Positions 8,190 through 18,179 of a stretch of 64,000 bases of DNA are shown piece by piece. The DNA lies in contig NZ_CP013341.1 of assembly GCF_001455205.1 (NCBI RefSeq), positions 1,426,001 to 1,490,000 of the forward strand, in the 5' to 3' direction. The DNA comes from Nitrosomonas ureae. Lineage in GTDB: Bacteria > Pseudomonadota > Gammaproteobacteria > Burkholderiales > Nitrosomonadaceae. Under the pieces are notes generated by a model. That model saw only the letters and a program-made list of their open reading frames with translations, was not told the DNA's origin and did no database searches. The position numbers and the translations under genes were made by a program. The number at the start of each line of letters is the position of its first letter. Position 1 is the first letter of the stretch.

Positions 8190-9902
8190 ATGAAGCAATT
8201 AAATCTCGTTTTGCTGTGGCATATGCATCAACCGGACTATCGGGATTACGTCACCAATCAATTTGTGTTGCCTTGGGTGTACCTGCATGCCATCAAGGAC
8301 TATACCGATATGGCTTATCATTTGGAGTCGCACCCAAAGACCAAAGCAGTTGTCAATTTTGTTCCGGTGCTTCTGGATCAGCTGGATGATTTCGCGCAGC
8401 AATTTTCCACCAAGCAAATACGTTGTCCTTTGTTGCGCTTGCTAGCGACACCCGAGCTCGAAAATATCACGATGCAGGATCGTTTGTATATATTCGACAG
8501 CTGCTTTCTCAGCAATCATGAGAACATGCTGCAGCCGTATCCGGCTTATAAGCGTCTACATGAACTCTATCAAGTCTTCAACAAAGTGAGCGAGCGTGAG
8601 TTAAAATATTTTTCCGGACAATATTTGGCTGATTTGCTGGTTTGGTATCACTTGGCGTGGATGGGGGAAAGTGTACGGCGAAATAACGAATTTGTGATGA
8701 AATTAATGACTAAGAACCAGGAATTTAACTATGAGGATAGGCTGCAGCTCTTCACTTTGATCGGTGAATTAATTCAGGATCTGATTCCACGTTATCGCAA
8801 GCTTGCTGAATCAGGTCAGATTGAATTATCCACCACACCCCATTATCATCCGCTTGCGCCGCTCCTGATTGATTTTTCTTCTGCCCGGGATAGTCAACTC
8901 GATGTCACTTTGCCTGAGCATAATGTCTATCCAGGTGGGCGTAGCCGCGTGGCATTTCATTTGTTGTCTGCAATCACCAGCCACACTCAGCGTTTTAATG
9001 AAAAACCTGCCGGTGTCTGGCCTGCTGAAGGGGCTTTATCCGCTGCATTAATAAAAATTATGGCAAAGCAAGATTGTCAGTGGAGTGCTAGCGGAGAAGG
9101 TGTGCTAGTCAATAGCTTGCGCTCATCATTTCCTGATGCGTCACTGCTGGATCGCAATCACTATTTATATCGTCCTTACCGGATAGACGGAGAATCAAAA
9201 GATATCATCTGCTTTTTTCGTGATGATCAATTATCTGACTTGATCGGTTTCGAATATTCCAAATGGTTTGGTCGTGATGCTGCGGAAAATTTTGTGCAAT
9301 CCTTGGATCACATTTATCACAGTACACCTGTTGAGGGGGATCCGGTTGTCAGCGTTATACTGGATGGAGAGAACGCCTGGGAGTCATACCCATATAACGG
9401 ATTTTATTTTCTTGATGATCTTTATCATTTGCTCGATGATCATCCGTATATCCGTACTACAACTTATCGGGATTATCTTGCATCTGTTGAAGTCAATGCT
9501 ATTGAAGCACTGCCTACGCTAGCAGCCGGTAGCTGGGTATATGGAACATTCTCGACTTGGATTGGGGACAAGGAAAAGAACTGTGCGTGGGACATGCTCT
9601 GTGCGGCTAAACATAGTTTTGATCTGGTGATGCAAAGCGAGCGTTTGACTGAAGAGGAAAAAAATCAGGCTAGTCGGCAGTTGGCATCCTGTGAAAGCTC
9701 AGATTGGTTTTGGTGGTTTGGTGATTACAATCCCGCGCATTCCGTAGCAAGTTTCGACCAGTTGTTTAGGAAAAATCTGATGAATCTTTATCATTTGCTT
9801 AAACTGCCGATACCATCCGCAATTCTTGAGCCTGTTAGTAAAGGTAATGAATGGAGTGAAGACAGTGGAGCAATGCGGCGATCCTCATCAAACGCGGATT
9901 AA
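8190..9902 (+). CDS. Glycoside hydrolase family 57 enzyme (amylase-type)
   Basis: 570 residues. The start (LVLLWHMHQPDYRDYVTN) is the standard GH57 opening around the first conserved motif. The motif with the nucleophile is GVWPAEGALS, with Glu280, and the acid/base motif is LDGENAWE with Asp392. GH57 members hydrolyse or rearrange alpha-glucans. This subtype, with the DGENAWE motif, is usually annotated as alpha-amylase/alpha-mannosidase without defined substrate. No signal peptide is seen, so it acts in the cytoplasm, probably on glycogen. The gene follows glgC by 137 bases; no strong ribosome-binding site is seen. Confidence 0.88.
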   Translation: MKQLNLVLLWHMHQPDYRDYVTNQFVLPWVYLHAIKDYTDMAYHLESHPKTKAVVNFVPVLLDQLDDFAQQFSTKQIRCPLLRLLATPELENITMQDRLYIFDSCFLSNHENMLQPYPAYKRLHELYQVFNKVSERELKYFSGQYLADLLVWYHLAWMGESVRRNNEFVMKLMTKNQEFNYEDRLQLFTLIGELIQDLIPRYRKLAESGQIELSTTPHYHPLAPLLIDFSSARDSQLDVTLPEHNVYPGGRSRVAFHLLSAITSHTQRFNEKPAGVWPAEGALSAALIKIMAKQDCQWSASGEGVLVNSLRSSFPDASLLDRNHYLYRPYRIDGESKDIICFFRDDQLSDLIGFEYSKWFGRDAAENFVQSLDHIYHSTPVEGDPVVSVILDGENAWESYPYNGFYFLDDLYHLLDDHPYIRTTTYRDYLASVEVNAIEALPTLAAGSWVYGTFSTWIGDKEKNCAWDMLCAAKHSFDLVMQSERLTEEEKNQASRQLASCESSDWFWWFGDYNPAHSVASFDQLFRKNLMNLYHLLKLPIPSAILEPVSKGNEWSEDSGAMRRSSSNAD

Positions 9903-9977
9903 TTTAAATCGTATTCTCCGTGCTTGAGACCGGATTCTGGACTGCCATAGGTTCTTAACGATTACCGGAGTCATTGA

Positions 9978-11984
9978 ATGTCACAACGTGTTTCGTTACT
10001 TCTGGGTGTTCATGCCCATCAACCTGTCGGCAATTTTCCGGATGTGTTGAAAGATGCGCATCAGCGTTGCTACAAGCCTTTCTTGCAGATACTTTACCGT
10101 TATCCGGATTTTCGTTTTTCCGTTCATTTTTCAGGTTGGTTACTGGATTATCTGTTACAACACTTTCCTGATGATATGGCGTTATTGCGTCAAATGGTTG
10201 CGCGGCGGCAAGTGGAATTATTCGGTGCGGGTGATACTGAGCCGGTTTTGGCGGTCATTCCGAACCGGGACCGCATTGGGCAGATTGATACATTTTCCCG
10301 GAAGCTGGCGGTAAAGTTTGGTCAGCGTCCCCAGGGTGCATGGTTGACTGAACGTGTTTGGGAATCCACGGTCGTTCCTGCGTTGGCGAATTGTGGAATC
10401 CGCTATGTCACTGTAGACGATTATCATTTTTTGTGCGCCGGCAAAACACCGGAGGAACTTAATGGTTATTTCACCACTGAGGAGGATGCACATAAACTCG
10501 ATTTATTTCCAATTTCTGAATCCTTGCGTTATAAAATTCCTTTTTCTCCGGTTGAAGAAACTATCGCTTATCTGGAATCATTGGCGGATCATCATTCGCT
10601 CAATACCTCTTCCGCCGCGGTTTATTTCGATGATATCGAAAAATTCGGCATCTGGCCGGAAACTTACCATTGGGTGTATGAACAAGGTTGGCTTGAGCAT
10701 TTTGTCCAGAGCGTATTGGCTTCGGACAAAATCTGTACCCGGCATTACAGCGAATATCATGCCAGCGAGAAAACTCGCGGTATTGTTTATCTGCCTACGG
10801 TATCGTATATCGAAATGAATGAATGGACGTTGCCTGCGCATTCCGCCAATATTTATGCAGAACTGTTGCAGCAGGCAAAAACAAGCGGTTGGTATGAACA
10901 CAAGAAAGCTTTTATCCGTGGCGGCATTTGGAAAAACTTTTTTTCCCGCTATCCGGAATCCAATTGGATGCATAAGCGCATGCTCGGGCTTTCTGCACGG
11001 CTGATTGAGTTACCGATGCAACAACGTACCAGCGAAATGAAGCAGAAACTTTACGAGTCCCAAGCAAATGATGCCTATTGGCATGGGATGTTTGGCGGTT
11101 TGTATCTCCCGCATTTACGGCGTGCTGTATACAATGCCATGATTGAACTGGAGGCGTTGCTCGATATCCGTGCGCCGCGCCCTTCGTATTTTACCGAAGA
11201 TACCGACTTGGATGGTGTGGAAGAAGCTTACCTGCAGAATGGCGTGCTGCAGGCAGTGTTAAAATTAGATGGTTTTGCCAGTATTTGCGAACTGGATGCT
11301 TACCGGTTGAAACATAATTTTGGCGATACCTTGCGCGTTCAATGCGAACACTATTATCAGAAAATTCAGGCGGGACAGCCTGATACATCCGGTGGTGCCG
11401 TTAATGGTATCGCTTCGGCGCACGACCGGATCAGCTACAAGCATGAAATCAATGCGGAAGATATCGTTGCCGATGATCACCCTCGCAGCTTATTCGTTGA
11501 TCGCTTGAATGGCACGTTTATTGCCTACCGCTCAGTGGCTGCAGCACTTGAAAATAACCACTTTCAATCTGAGAATACCAATTATCCGATCCATAAACAC
11601 ATTCTGCTGGATCAGAACCGGTTACAGGTAGCATATCATTTTACCGCTAAACTGGCGCATAAATTCAGTACCGAAATCAATCTCGCGATGCCTAGTTGTG
11701 ACGGAATGGGGGGACGCTACATCTGTCAGGGAAGAATTCCTGGTGGTTTTGGTGAATTGCTTGAATTAGCGGGCATGACTGAAATCACACTGGATGACGA
11801 TACGCTGGGCGGCAGCGTGGTGCTAAAAGCATCCCACCCAGTGACACTACGCGCACATCCGCATTTCTCGGTGTCGCAATCCGAAAGCGGATTTGAAAAA
11901 ATTATGCAGGCCACGACACTGCTATTGGAGTGGCCGGTTACGACTCAGGAATTAATTATTACACTGGAGATTAATGCCCGGTAG
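9978..11984 (+). CDS. GH57 4-alpha-glucanotransferase/amylase
   Basis: 668 residues, near the size of the Thermococcus litoralis 4-alpha-glucanotransferase (659). The catalytic motifs correspond: GAWLTERVWES with Glu125 (Glu123 in the Thermococcus enzyme) and YFDDIEKFG with Asp218/219 (Asp214 there). The C-terminal part (from about residue 300) matches the layout of the helical and beta-sandwich domains typical of this subfamily. It probably trims and disproportionates glucan chains alongside GlgB and GlgA. It sits 75 bases after the first GH57 gene and 48 before pgi, in the same operon, and lacks a signal peptide. Confidence 0.88.
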   Translation: MSQRVSLLLGVHAHQPVGNFPDVLKDAHQRCYKPFLQILYRYPDFRFSVHFSGWLLDYLLQHFPDDMALLRQMVARRQVELFGAGDTEPVLAVIPNRDRIGQIDTFSRKLAVKFGQRPQGAWLTERVWESTVVPALANCGIRYVTVDDYHFLCAGKTPEELNGYFTTEEDAHKLDLFPISESLRYKIPFSPVEETIAYLESLADHHSLNTSSAAVYFDDIEKFGIWPETYHWVYEQGWLEHFVQSVLASDKICTRHYSEYHASEKTRGIVYLPTVSYIEMNEWTLPAHSANIYAELLQQAKTSGWYEHKKAFIRGGIWKNFFSRYPESNWMHKRMLGLSARLIELPMQQRTSEMKQKLYESQANDAYWHGMFGGLYLPHLRRAVYNAMIELEALLDIRAPRPSYFTEDTDLDGVEEAYLQNGVLQAVLKLDGFASICELDAYRLKHNFGDTLRVQCEHYYQKIQAGQPDTSGGAVNGIASAHDRISYKHEINAEDIVADDHPRSLFVDRLNGTFIAYRSVAAALENNHFQSENTNYPIHKHILLDQNRLQVAYHFTAKLAHKFSTEINLAMPSCDGMGGRYICQGRIPGGFGELLELAGMTEITLDDDTLGGSVVLKASHPVTLRAHPHFSVSQSESGFEKIMQATTLLLEWPVTTQELIITLEINAR

Positions 11985-12032
11985 CTGTATTTCATTCATA
12001 ATTCATACTATTCAGCAACTCAAACACACGCT

Positions 12033-13667
12033 ATGTCTATTCTTACGCACTCACCTGCTTGGTTAGCTTTACAGTCGCATCAATCAGTTATAACACAACA
12101 GCATTTGCGCGAATTGTTTCAACAAGATCCGCAACGTTTCGAAAAATTTTCTCTGATTTTCAATAATATTCTGATGGATTATGCCAAGCATCCGATCAAT
12201 CATGAAACCGTTGATTTATTACTGAAGTTGGCGCATCAACAAAAGCTAAAAGATTGGATTGCACGGATGTTTTGCGGGGATAAAATCAATTCGACCGAGC
12301 AACGCGCGGTGCTGCATATTGCATTACGGGGTGATCAATCCATCATGGTTGATGGCGCGGATGTGTTGCCGGATGTTAAACGTGTTCTGAAGCAGATGGA
12401 ACGTTTCTCGATTGCGATTCAAAGTGGCGAACGCAGAGGTTATACCGGAAAAATGTTTACCGATATTGTTAATATCGGTATCGGTGGGTCGGATCTGGGT
12501 CCAGTGATGGTGACTGAAGCCCTGAAACCTTATTGGTTGAAGGGCATTTCTCCACACTTTGTTTCAAATGTTGATGGCACACAGCTAGCCGGTATTTTGC
12601 GTCAACTCGATCCAGCTACGACACTTTTTGTTATTGCCTCAAAAACATTTACGACTCAGGAAACTCTGACCAATGCGCATTCCGCGCGAGAATGGTTTTT
12701 GTCCCAGGGGGGCAATGAAAAAGATATCGCGCATCATTTTGTAGCGGTTTCGACCAATCGTGCCGCAGTGGAAAAATTTGGCATTGATCCGGATAACATG
12801 TTTGAATTCTGGGATTGGGTTGGAGGGCGCTATTCATTATGGTCGGCTATCGGATTGCCGATTGCCCTGACTGTCGGTATGGATCATTTTTATTCTTTGC
12901 TGGCGGGTGCGAAAGCAATGGATCAGCATTTCGCTACGGCTCCTTTCGAGAAAAATTTGCCGGTCATGCTGGGTTTAATAGGTATCTGGCACATCAATTT
13001 TTTCGGCACAGCTTCTCATGTTGTACTGCCCTATGATCAATCGTTGCATCGTTTCCCCGCTTATTTGCAGCAACTGGAAATGGAGAGTAATGGCAAACGC
13101 ACCACCCGCACCGGTGAAGTGGCCGATTATGCTACCGGATCGGTTGTGTGGGGGAAGCCTGGAACCAATGGCCAGCATGCTTTCTACCAATTGTTACATC
13201 AAGGCACGCAAACCGTCTCAGCTGATTTCCTGGCGCCTTGCCAAAGTCATAATCCCATGGGTGAACATCATCGTATGTTATTGGCGAATTTTTTTGCGCA
13301 AACAGAAGCGTTGATGACCGGTAAAAATGAACAGGAAGTGCGCGCCGAACTTGAAACGCAAGGTATGCCTGCAGAATCCGTAGCGCAATTGCTGCCGCAT
13401 AAGATTTTTCCCGGAAATCGTCCCACCACCTCCATTTTATTCAGGAAACTGGATCCGCAGACATTAGGTTCATTGATTGCAATGTATGAGCATAAAGTTT
13501 TTGTACAAAGCGTAATATGGAATATTAACCCGTTCGATCAATGGGGCGTGGAACTGGGCAAGCAGCTTGCCGGAAAAATTCTGGCTGAATTGGGACACCG
13601 GGACCCTGTGATATCGCATGATTCATCCACCAATGGATTGATTAATTATTTCAAGGCTAATCAGTAG
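12033..13667 (+). CDS. pgi: Glucose-6-phosphate isomerase
   Basis: 544 residues, matching E. coli Pgi (549). It interconverts glucose-6-phosphate and fructose-6-phosphate, linking the Calvin cycle/gluconeogenic products to glycogen. Motifs present include VNIGIGGSDLGPVMV (phosphosugar site), VIASKTFTTQETLTNA, the Pgi signature FEFWDWVGGRYSLWSAIGL and the late signature near NPFDQWGVELGKQLA. The gene lies 11 bases ahead of glgA, so the two are almost certainly co-transcribed. Confidence 0.97.
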   Translation: MSILTHSPAWLALQSHQSVITQQHLRELFQQDPQRFEKFSLIFNNILMDYAKHPINHETVDLLLKLAHQQKLKDWIARMFCGDKINSTEQRAVLHIALRGDQSIMVDGADVLPDVKRVLKQMERFSIAIQSGERRGYTGKMFTDIVNIGIGGSDLGPVMVTEALKPYWLKGISPHFVSNVDGTQLAGILRQLDPATTLFVIASKTFTTQETLTNAHSAREWFLSQGGNEKDIAHHFVAVSTNRAAVEKFGIDPDNMFEFWDWVGGRYSLWSAIGLPIALTVGMDHFYSLLAGAKAMDQHFATAPFEKNLPVMLGLIGIWHINFFGTASHVVLPYDQSLHRFPAYLQQLEMESNGKRTTRTGEVADYATGSVVWGKPGTNGQHAFYQLLHQGTQTVSADFLAPCQSHNPMGEHHRMLLANFFAQTEALMTGKNEQEVRAELETQGMPAESVAQLLPHKIFPGNRPTTSILFRKLDPQTLGSLIAMYEHKVFVQSVIWNINPFDQWGVELGKQLAGKILAELGHRDPVISHDSSTNGLINYFKANQ

Positions 13668-13678
13668 AAATATCACCT

Positions 13679-15154
13679 ATGCCGCGATCCCAAAAACTTC
13701 GCGTTCTGTTTATCACTTCCGAGGTGTATCCTTTATGCAAAACTGGCGGTTTGGGTGACGTCAGCGCAGCTCTGCCTGTCGCCTTACGTGCATTGCACAG
13801 CGACGTGCGGCTTTTGTTGCCTGGTTATCCACAAGTTATGGCCGGGGTTCAATACAAATATAAAGTGGCCGGATTCAATACGCTGTCACAGTTTCCACCC
13901 GCTTCTTTGCTGTCGGCCCGATTGTCGCTGAGCAGAACTGAGAGCATTCCGGTGTTTGTGATCGACTGTCCCGGGTTATATAACCGTGAAGGAGGGCCCT
14001 ACATGGATGCGTTTGGTCATGACTGGCCCGATAACGCATTACGTTTCGGTCTGCTATCAAAAATTGGCGCTATTCTGGGCAGTGATATCAGTCCGATTGC
14101 CTGGCGTCCGCATATAGTTCATTGCAATGACTGGCAGAGTGGACTCACCCCGGCTTACTTGCATTTTTATTCGGGAAAAAAAGCTGCCACGATGATGACT
14201 ATCCACAATCTGGCATTTCAAGGTATTTTCCCCCCTGGAAGCGTGGTGCAACTAGGGTTGCCGCCAGACAGTTTCGATATCAATGGGGTGGAGTACTATG
14301 GTAATTTATCTTTTCTCAAAGCCGGGCTATATTATGCCGACCAGATTTCTACAGTCAGCCCCAATTATGCCAAAGAAATACAGATAGAGCCGCTGGGGTT
14401 CGGGTTGCAAGGATTATTGGCTGCTCGCCATTCTGATCTCACCGGTATTATCAATGGCATTGCTACCACTGAATGGGATCCTGAAACGGATCGTTACCTA
14501 GTCAAAAACTACAATAGTAAAAGCCTGTCGAATAAGACAGTTAATAAAACTGCATTGCAACAACAAATGGGGTTGGCAGTCGATGCACATGTCCCTCTAT
14601 TGGGTGTGGTCAGTCGTTTGAGCCACCAAAAAGGGATTGATCTGCTGATCCAGATTGCTCCGCAATTAATAAAAATACCCGTCCAATTGGTGGTTTTGGG
14701 CAGCGACCACCCTGAACTGGAGCACTTGCTTTCCACGCTGGCGCAAACTTATCCCAAGTCAATCGCAGTGCACGTTGGTTTTAACGAAGCTTTATCCCAT
14801 TTGATTGAAGCCGGTATTGATTGTTTCCTGATGCCATCACGGTTCGAGCCCTGTGGACTGAATCAGATGTATAGTCAACGTTATGGTACCCCGCCGATAG
14901 TTCACGCCACAGGTGGTCTGCTTGATACGGTGGTGGATTGTACCCCGGTAACACTGGCAAATCATACTGCCAGCGGCTTCGTGTTCAATTCCATGACGGC
15001 AGCCAGTTTACTGGATACCATAAAGCGTGCAGTACTTGCTTATCACAATAAAAAAACCTGGCAAAGCCTGCAGAAGAATGGCATGGCCAAGGATTTCAGC
15101 TGGAACGCGAGCGCGATGGCGTATCAAGAACTTTACCGTAGGCTGCTACACTGA
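13679..15154 (+). CDS. glgA: Glycogen synthase (ADP-glucose type, GT5)
   Basis: 491 residues, close to E. coli GlgA (477). It adds glucose from ADP-glucose to the non-reducing ends of glycogen. The ADP-glucose binding motif KTGGLGDV is at residues 21-28 and the C-terminal GT-B motif SRFEPCGLNQ contains the catalytic-site Glu390. The motif HCNDWQSGLTP is also typical. It is the last gene of the glycogen operon, 11 bases after pgi. The downstream cytochrome lipoprotein begins about 30 bases later and may be read through from it. Confidence 0.96.
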   Translation: MPRSQKLRVLFITSEVYPLCKTGGLGDVSAALPVALRALHSDVRLLLPGYPQVMAGVQYKYKVAGFNTLSQFPPASLLSARLSLSRTESIPVFVIDCPGLYNREGGPYMDAFGHDWPDNALRFGLLSKIGAILGSDISPIAWRPHIVHCNDWQSGLTPAYLHFYSGKKAATMMTIHNLAFQGIFPPGSVVQLGLPPDSFDINGVEYYGNLSFLKAGLYYADQISTVSPNYAKEIQIEPLGFGLQGLLAARHSDLTGIINGIATTEWDPETDRYLVKNYNSKSLSNKTVNKTALQQQMGLAVDAHVPLLGVVSRLSHQKGIDLLIQIAPQLIKIPVQLVVLGSDHPELEHLLSTLAQTYPKSIAVHVGFNEALSHLIEAGIDCFLMPSRFEPCGLNQMYSQRYGTPPIVHATGGLLDTVVDCTPVTLANHTASGFVFNSMTAASLLDTIKRAVLAYHNKKTWQSLQKNGMAKDFSWNASAMAYQELYRRLLH

Positions 15155-15185
15155 ATACGATCTTCACTCAACAGGACTAGATATC

Positions 15186-16985
15186 ATGAAAATCACGCTC
15201 AGTATTCTTTTTGCCGTTTTGTTGTCCGGTTGTATTGCGCATCCGCTAGAGGCGCCTTTACCGCCTGCGGTAGTGAGTGAAGTGCCGGAAAACTGGGAAC
15301 AGGCGCAAGCCAGAAAATATCAAGAAAAATCAAATTATATTCAGTCTCATTCAGTTGCTTACGATTGGTTTGGCAATTTTGCTTTTAGCGAAATCGATGG
15401 CATTCCCTATATTGCGTTGAAACTCTTACCCAAGCTGGCGCCCCGGTTGTGGGGAAGTGACGAAAATTTTCTTGATGCGGTTGGGTTGTTTATCGATGAG
15501 CGGCAGCAATCCTATCCGGTTGCGCGCGGTATTGGCTTCAGCGGCTTATCCCGGGCTGAGGCGCAGGGGAATATTGATTACGCATCCTTCACTTGCGGTG
15601 CTTGCCACATCGGCCGTGTGCGACTTGAGAGCGGGCAGATCGATTATCTCGATGGCGGCGTGAATACGACTTTCAATATCGCGTTATTTCGCGTCAAGCT
15701 GTATCAGACCTTACAAATGGCTTATGCAGGTGAAGCCGGAGACACCAAATACCAATTATTAACGCAGAAGTTGTTGGACGCATTGGATATCGTTCATCAG
15801 CAAAATCCGATTTATTTTTATAATAATTTCCAAACAGGCGATAGAAACTTTGATGCCGGTTATGAAGCTGCGCAGATCGCCTTGTTTAAACAAAATGCTG
15901 AACAGACGATCAAGCAGTTTGCGCAGCGCGCTGAAGCCGAGTATGAAGGTTTTGGCGCGTTAATCGCCAAGAACTATGCCGGTCTTGAATCAGAAATGCT
16001 GGCTGGTTTTCCTGGAATGGCGGACGCGACGGGTTTGAGTGCCATCAACGGCTATATCAGTCTACGTAAGATTCCAATTATTAAAGGACTGGCCAGTGTC
16101 ACGCTTCCACCCGAGCCCGGCATCACTGATTTTATGTCGGTATGGGAGCAAGACAAACGCCGGGCAAGCTGGGGCGAGAGTCATACCAGACTTATCAATG
16201 GTGGCGGCCAGTGGAATGGTAATGTACCGATGCCGATCTACCGTAACCTGATCGCCATGCTGACTTTGGGTCTGGAAAAAACCGATGTCCGGGTGGCTGC
16301 CTTTGCTGAAGAATTGCTCGATGGATTACCGGCCAGTCCTTATCCTTTTAATGTGGATATCGGATTGGCTAAAAAGGGGCAAGCGTTATTTGCAGAGCAC
16401 TGCGCCGATTGCCATCAACCTAAGAACGGCAAGGTTTACGATAATCTCGGTACCAGCATGAAAAGGGCTTATGTGGTGGGCACACTGTTGAATTATGCCG
16501 CCCACAAACAATTGTATGCAAACTGTGCACCGGATACGACCATTCAGTTGGAGGGTAAAGATATCAAACCCTGTGCCGAGTTTGATGGGGTTTCTTTAGA
16601 TGGTAAAAAAGACTTGCTGATGTCGCCCAACAATGAACATCGCGGTTACAATGCCCGGCCGCTAAGCGGTATCTGGGCGCAAGCGCCTTATCTGCACAAT
16701 GGCACGGTACCAACGGTTTATCACCTGCTAGTGCCGGATGAACGTCCAGCTAGTTTTATCAAGAGTAGACTTGATTATGACTCCCAATATCTTGGCTTTG
16801 TCTGGAATGCTGAGCAAGCAGCCAAACCAAACGAGGGCTATCTGTTTCAGGCCAATGCGATTCCGGCTCTGAGCAACAAGGGACACGATAAGGATATCGT
16901 GGAAGGTAAGAAAACCTATCGTCTCAATTGGTCTGGCGACAAACCAGGCGCTTTTGCTATTATTGAATATCTGAAGACCTTGTAA
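15186..16985 (+). CDS. Di-haem c-type cytochrome lipoprotein (RoxA/di-haem peroxidase-like)
   Basis: 599 residues from the ATG at 15186. A much longer frame starting inside glgA is not credible because this ATG is followed at once by a lipoprotein signal (MKITLSILFAVLLSGC, cysteine at residue 16). Two haem-binding motifs are present: CGACH at 137-141 and CADCH at 406-410. A histidine-rich stretch NNEHRGYNARPLSGIWAQ and then APYLHNGTVPTVYHLL near the C-terminus are typical of this family of large di-haem oxidoreductases, which includes rubber oxygenase RoxA. The substrate is unknown. The N-terminal half resembles the partial gene at 1-678. It is probably periplasmic and lipid anchored. Confidence 0.82.
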   Translation: MKITLSILFAVLLSGCIAHPLEAPLPPAVVSEVPENWEQAQARKYQEKSNYIQSHSVAYDWFGNFAFSEIDGIPYIALKLLPKLAPRLWGSDENFLDAVGLFIDERQQSYPVARGIGFSGLSRAEAQGNIDYASFTCGACHIGRVRLESGQIDYLDGGVNTTFNIALFRVKLYQTLQMAYAGEAGDTKYQLLTQKLLDALDIVHQQNPIYFYNNFQTGDRNFDAGYEAAQIALFKQNAEQTIKQFAQRAEAEYEGFGALIAKNYAGLESEMLAGFPGMADATGLSAINGYISLRKIPIIKGLASVTLPPEPGITDFMSVWEQDKRRASWGESHTRLINGGGQWNGNVPMPIYRNLIAMLTLGLEKTDVRVAAFAEELLDGLPASPYPFNVDIGLAKKGQALFAEHCADCHQPKNGKVYDNLGTSMKRAYVVGTLLNYAAHKQLYANCAPDTTIQLEGKDIKPCAEFDGVSLDGKKDLLMSPNNEHRGYNARPLSGIWAQAPYLHNGTVPTVYHLLVPDERPASFIKSRLDYDSQYLGFVWNAEQAAKPNEGYLFQANAIPALSNKGHDKDIVEGKKTYRLNWSGDKPGAFAIIEYLKTL

Positions 16986-17044
16986 TTTTATACCGGTTAT
17001 GTAGAAGCTGTTATGCAAAGGCGCAAAGGGAGTTATGGTAGGAA

Positions 17045-17089
17045 GTGAGGACGACCTCACCGCTTCAATATCTTTAAGGGGACGACCCC
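17045..17089 (+). promoter_or_regulatory. Guanidine-II (mini-ykkC) riboswitch
   Basis: Two consecutive hairpins with identical ACGA loops: GTGAGG-ACGA-CCTCAC at 17045-17060 and GGGG-ACGA-CCCC at 17078-17089, separated by a 17-base linker. Twin stems with ACGR loops are the defining feature of the guanidine-II (mini-ykkC) class. It ends 10 bases before the AAGGAG site of an SMR transporter gene of the Gdx type, the class's usual target. Binding guanidine to the two loops is expected to expose the ribosome-binding site and raise translation. Confidence 0.93.
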
Positions 17090-17110
17090 ATATTTCAAAA
17101 AGGAGCTGAT

Positions 17111-17431
17111 ATGGCTTGGGCTATTCTTATTGCTGCGGGGCTGTTTGAAGTTGGTTGGGCGATCGGATTGAAGTATACGGAAGGTTTCACGCAATTGTGG
17201 CCCACGATCGGAACGATTCTTGCGATCATCATCAGTCTTTGGTTGCTGGGCATTGCCATGCAATCACTTCCGGTTGGTACGGCCTATAGCATTTGGGTAG
17301 GCGTGGGCGTGGTTGGTACCGTGACTCTCGGGATCGTTCTGTTTGGCGAGCCCGTGAATGCGGCACGTTTAATCAGTGTTGCGCTCATCATTACAGGTAT
17401 CATCGGCCTTAAGCTCACCACACCAAGCTAA
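17111..17431 (+). CDS. gdx: Guanidinium exporter of the SMR family (Gdx/SugE)
   Basis: 106 residues with four membrane helices. The sequence follows SugE/Gdx rather than EmrE: it starts MAWAILIAAGLFEVGWAIGLKYTEGF, with the essential glutamate in helix 1 (Glu13), then SLPVGTAYSIWVGVGVVGT and a final IIGLKLTTPS like the E. coli protein's end. Gdx proteins exchange protons for guanidinium. The guanidine-II riboswitch immediately upstream strongly supports this role. An AAGGAGCT site precedes the ATG. It is distinct from the EmrE-like gene at 4034. Confidence 0.93.
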   Translation: MAWAILIAAGLFEVGWAIGLKYTEGFTQLWPTIGTILAIIISLWLLGIAMQSLPVGTAYSIWVGVGVVGTVTLGIVLFGEPVNAARLISVALIITGIIGLKLTTPS

Positions 17432-17531
17432 CAATATGACGCGTCGCGGTGGATAGTGACGCAATAATTGGTGACGTCATCAAATGACAATACCGGGAAA
17501 AAACGATTCATCCTATCATCAGGGAGATAAC

Positions 17532-17966
17532 ATGCCAAACGTACTGATTCAACCCTATATCATGTTCGGCGGGTGCTGCGAAGAGGCGCTCGAATTCTAC
17601 CGTACCGCTCTGGATGCGCAGATCGATATGCTGATGCGCTTCCAGGAAAGCCCGGATCCCACCCCACCCGGCATGCTACCGCCGGGTTTTGAAAACAAGG
17701 TCATGCATGCCAGTTTTCGCATCGCCGACAATGTGTTAATGGCTTCGGACGGTTGCGAAGAAGGCCAGGAATTCAAAGGTTTTTCCCTGTCGATCTCGGT
17801 TACCACCGAAGCCGAGGCGAATCGTTATTTTTCTGCGCTTTCCAATGGCGGCCAGGTGCAAATGCCATTGGCCAAAACATTCTGGTCACCGTGCTTCGGC
17901 ATGCTCACTGACCGTTTCGGTATCAGTTGGATGATCAATGTCGTGACGACCGATTGCACCGAATGA
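17532..17966 (+). CDS. VOC-family (PhnB-like) protein
   Basis: 144 residues from the ATG at 17532, which has an AGGGAGATAA ribosome-binding site; a longer frame from 17484 has no such site. The fold is of the vicinal oxygen chelate/glyoxalase type: IQPYIMFGGCCEEALEFYRTAL at the start, then VMHASFRIADNVLMASDG and a final MLTDRFGISWMINV. This PhnB-like branch is widespread and poorly characterised; metal binding and enzyme activity cannot be read from the sequence. It lies 100 bases after gdx and could be in the same transcript. Confidence 0.85.
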   Translation: MPNVLIQPYIMFGGCCEEALEFYRTALDAQIDMLMRFQESPDPTPPGMLPPGFENKVMHASFRIADNVLMASDGCEEGQEFKGFSLSISVTTEAEANRYFSALSNGGQVQMPLAKTFWSPCFGMLTDRFGISWMINVVTTDCTE

Positions 17967-18179
17967 AATCAAACATCGCGATTATCGGCTTGCAACGGCG
18001 GTACTGATTGCCGGATTCGGAGCCAACTTTACGCCACCGGGCAATCGTGGCAACGCAACGATTGCTACCGGTTAATGGATCAAAACAGGAACGCGATTGT
18101 TGTTTGTCGAGTACCAGTGCTTCATATGCAGCGTACAAAAAGCAATTCAGCAGAGGAAACGAGCCGAAATGACAGCATC

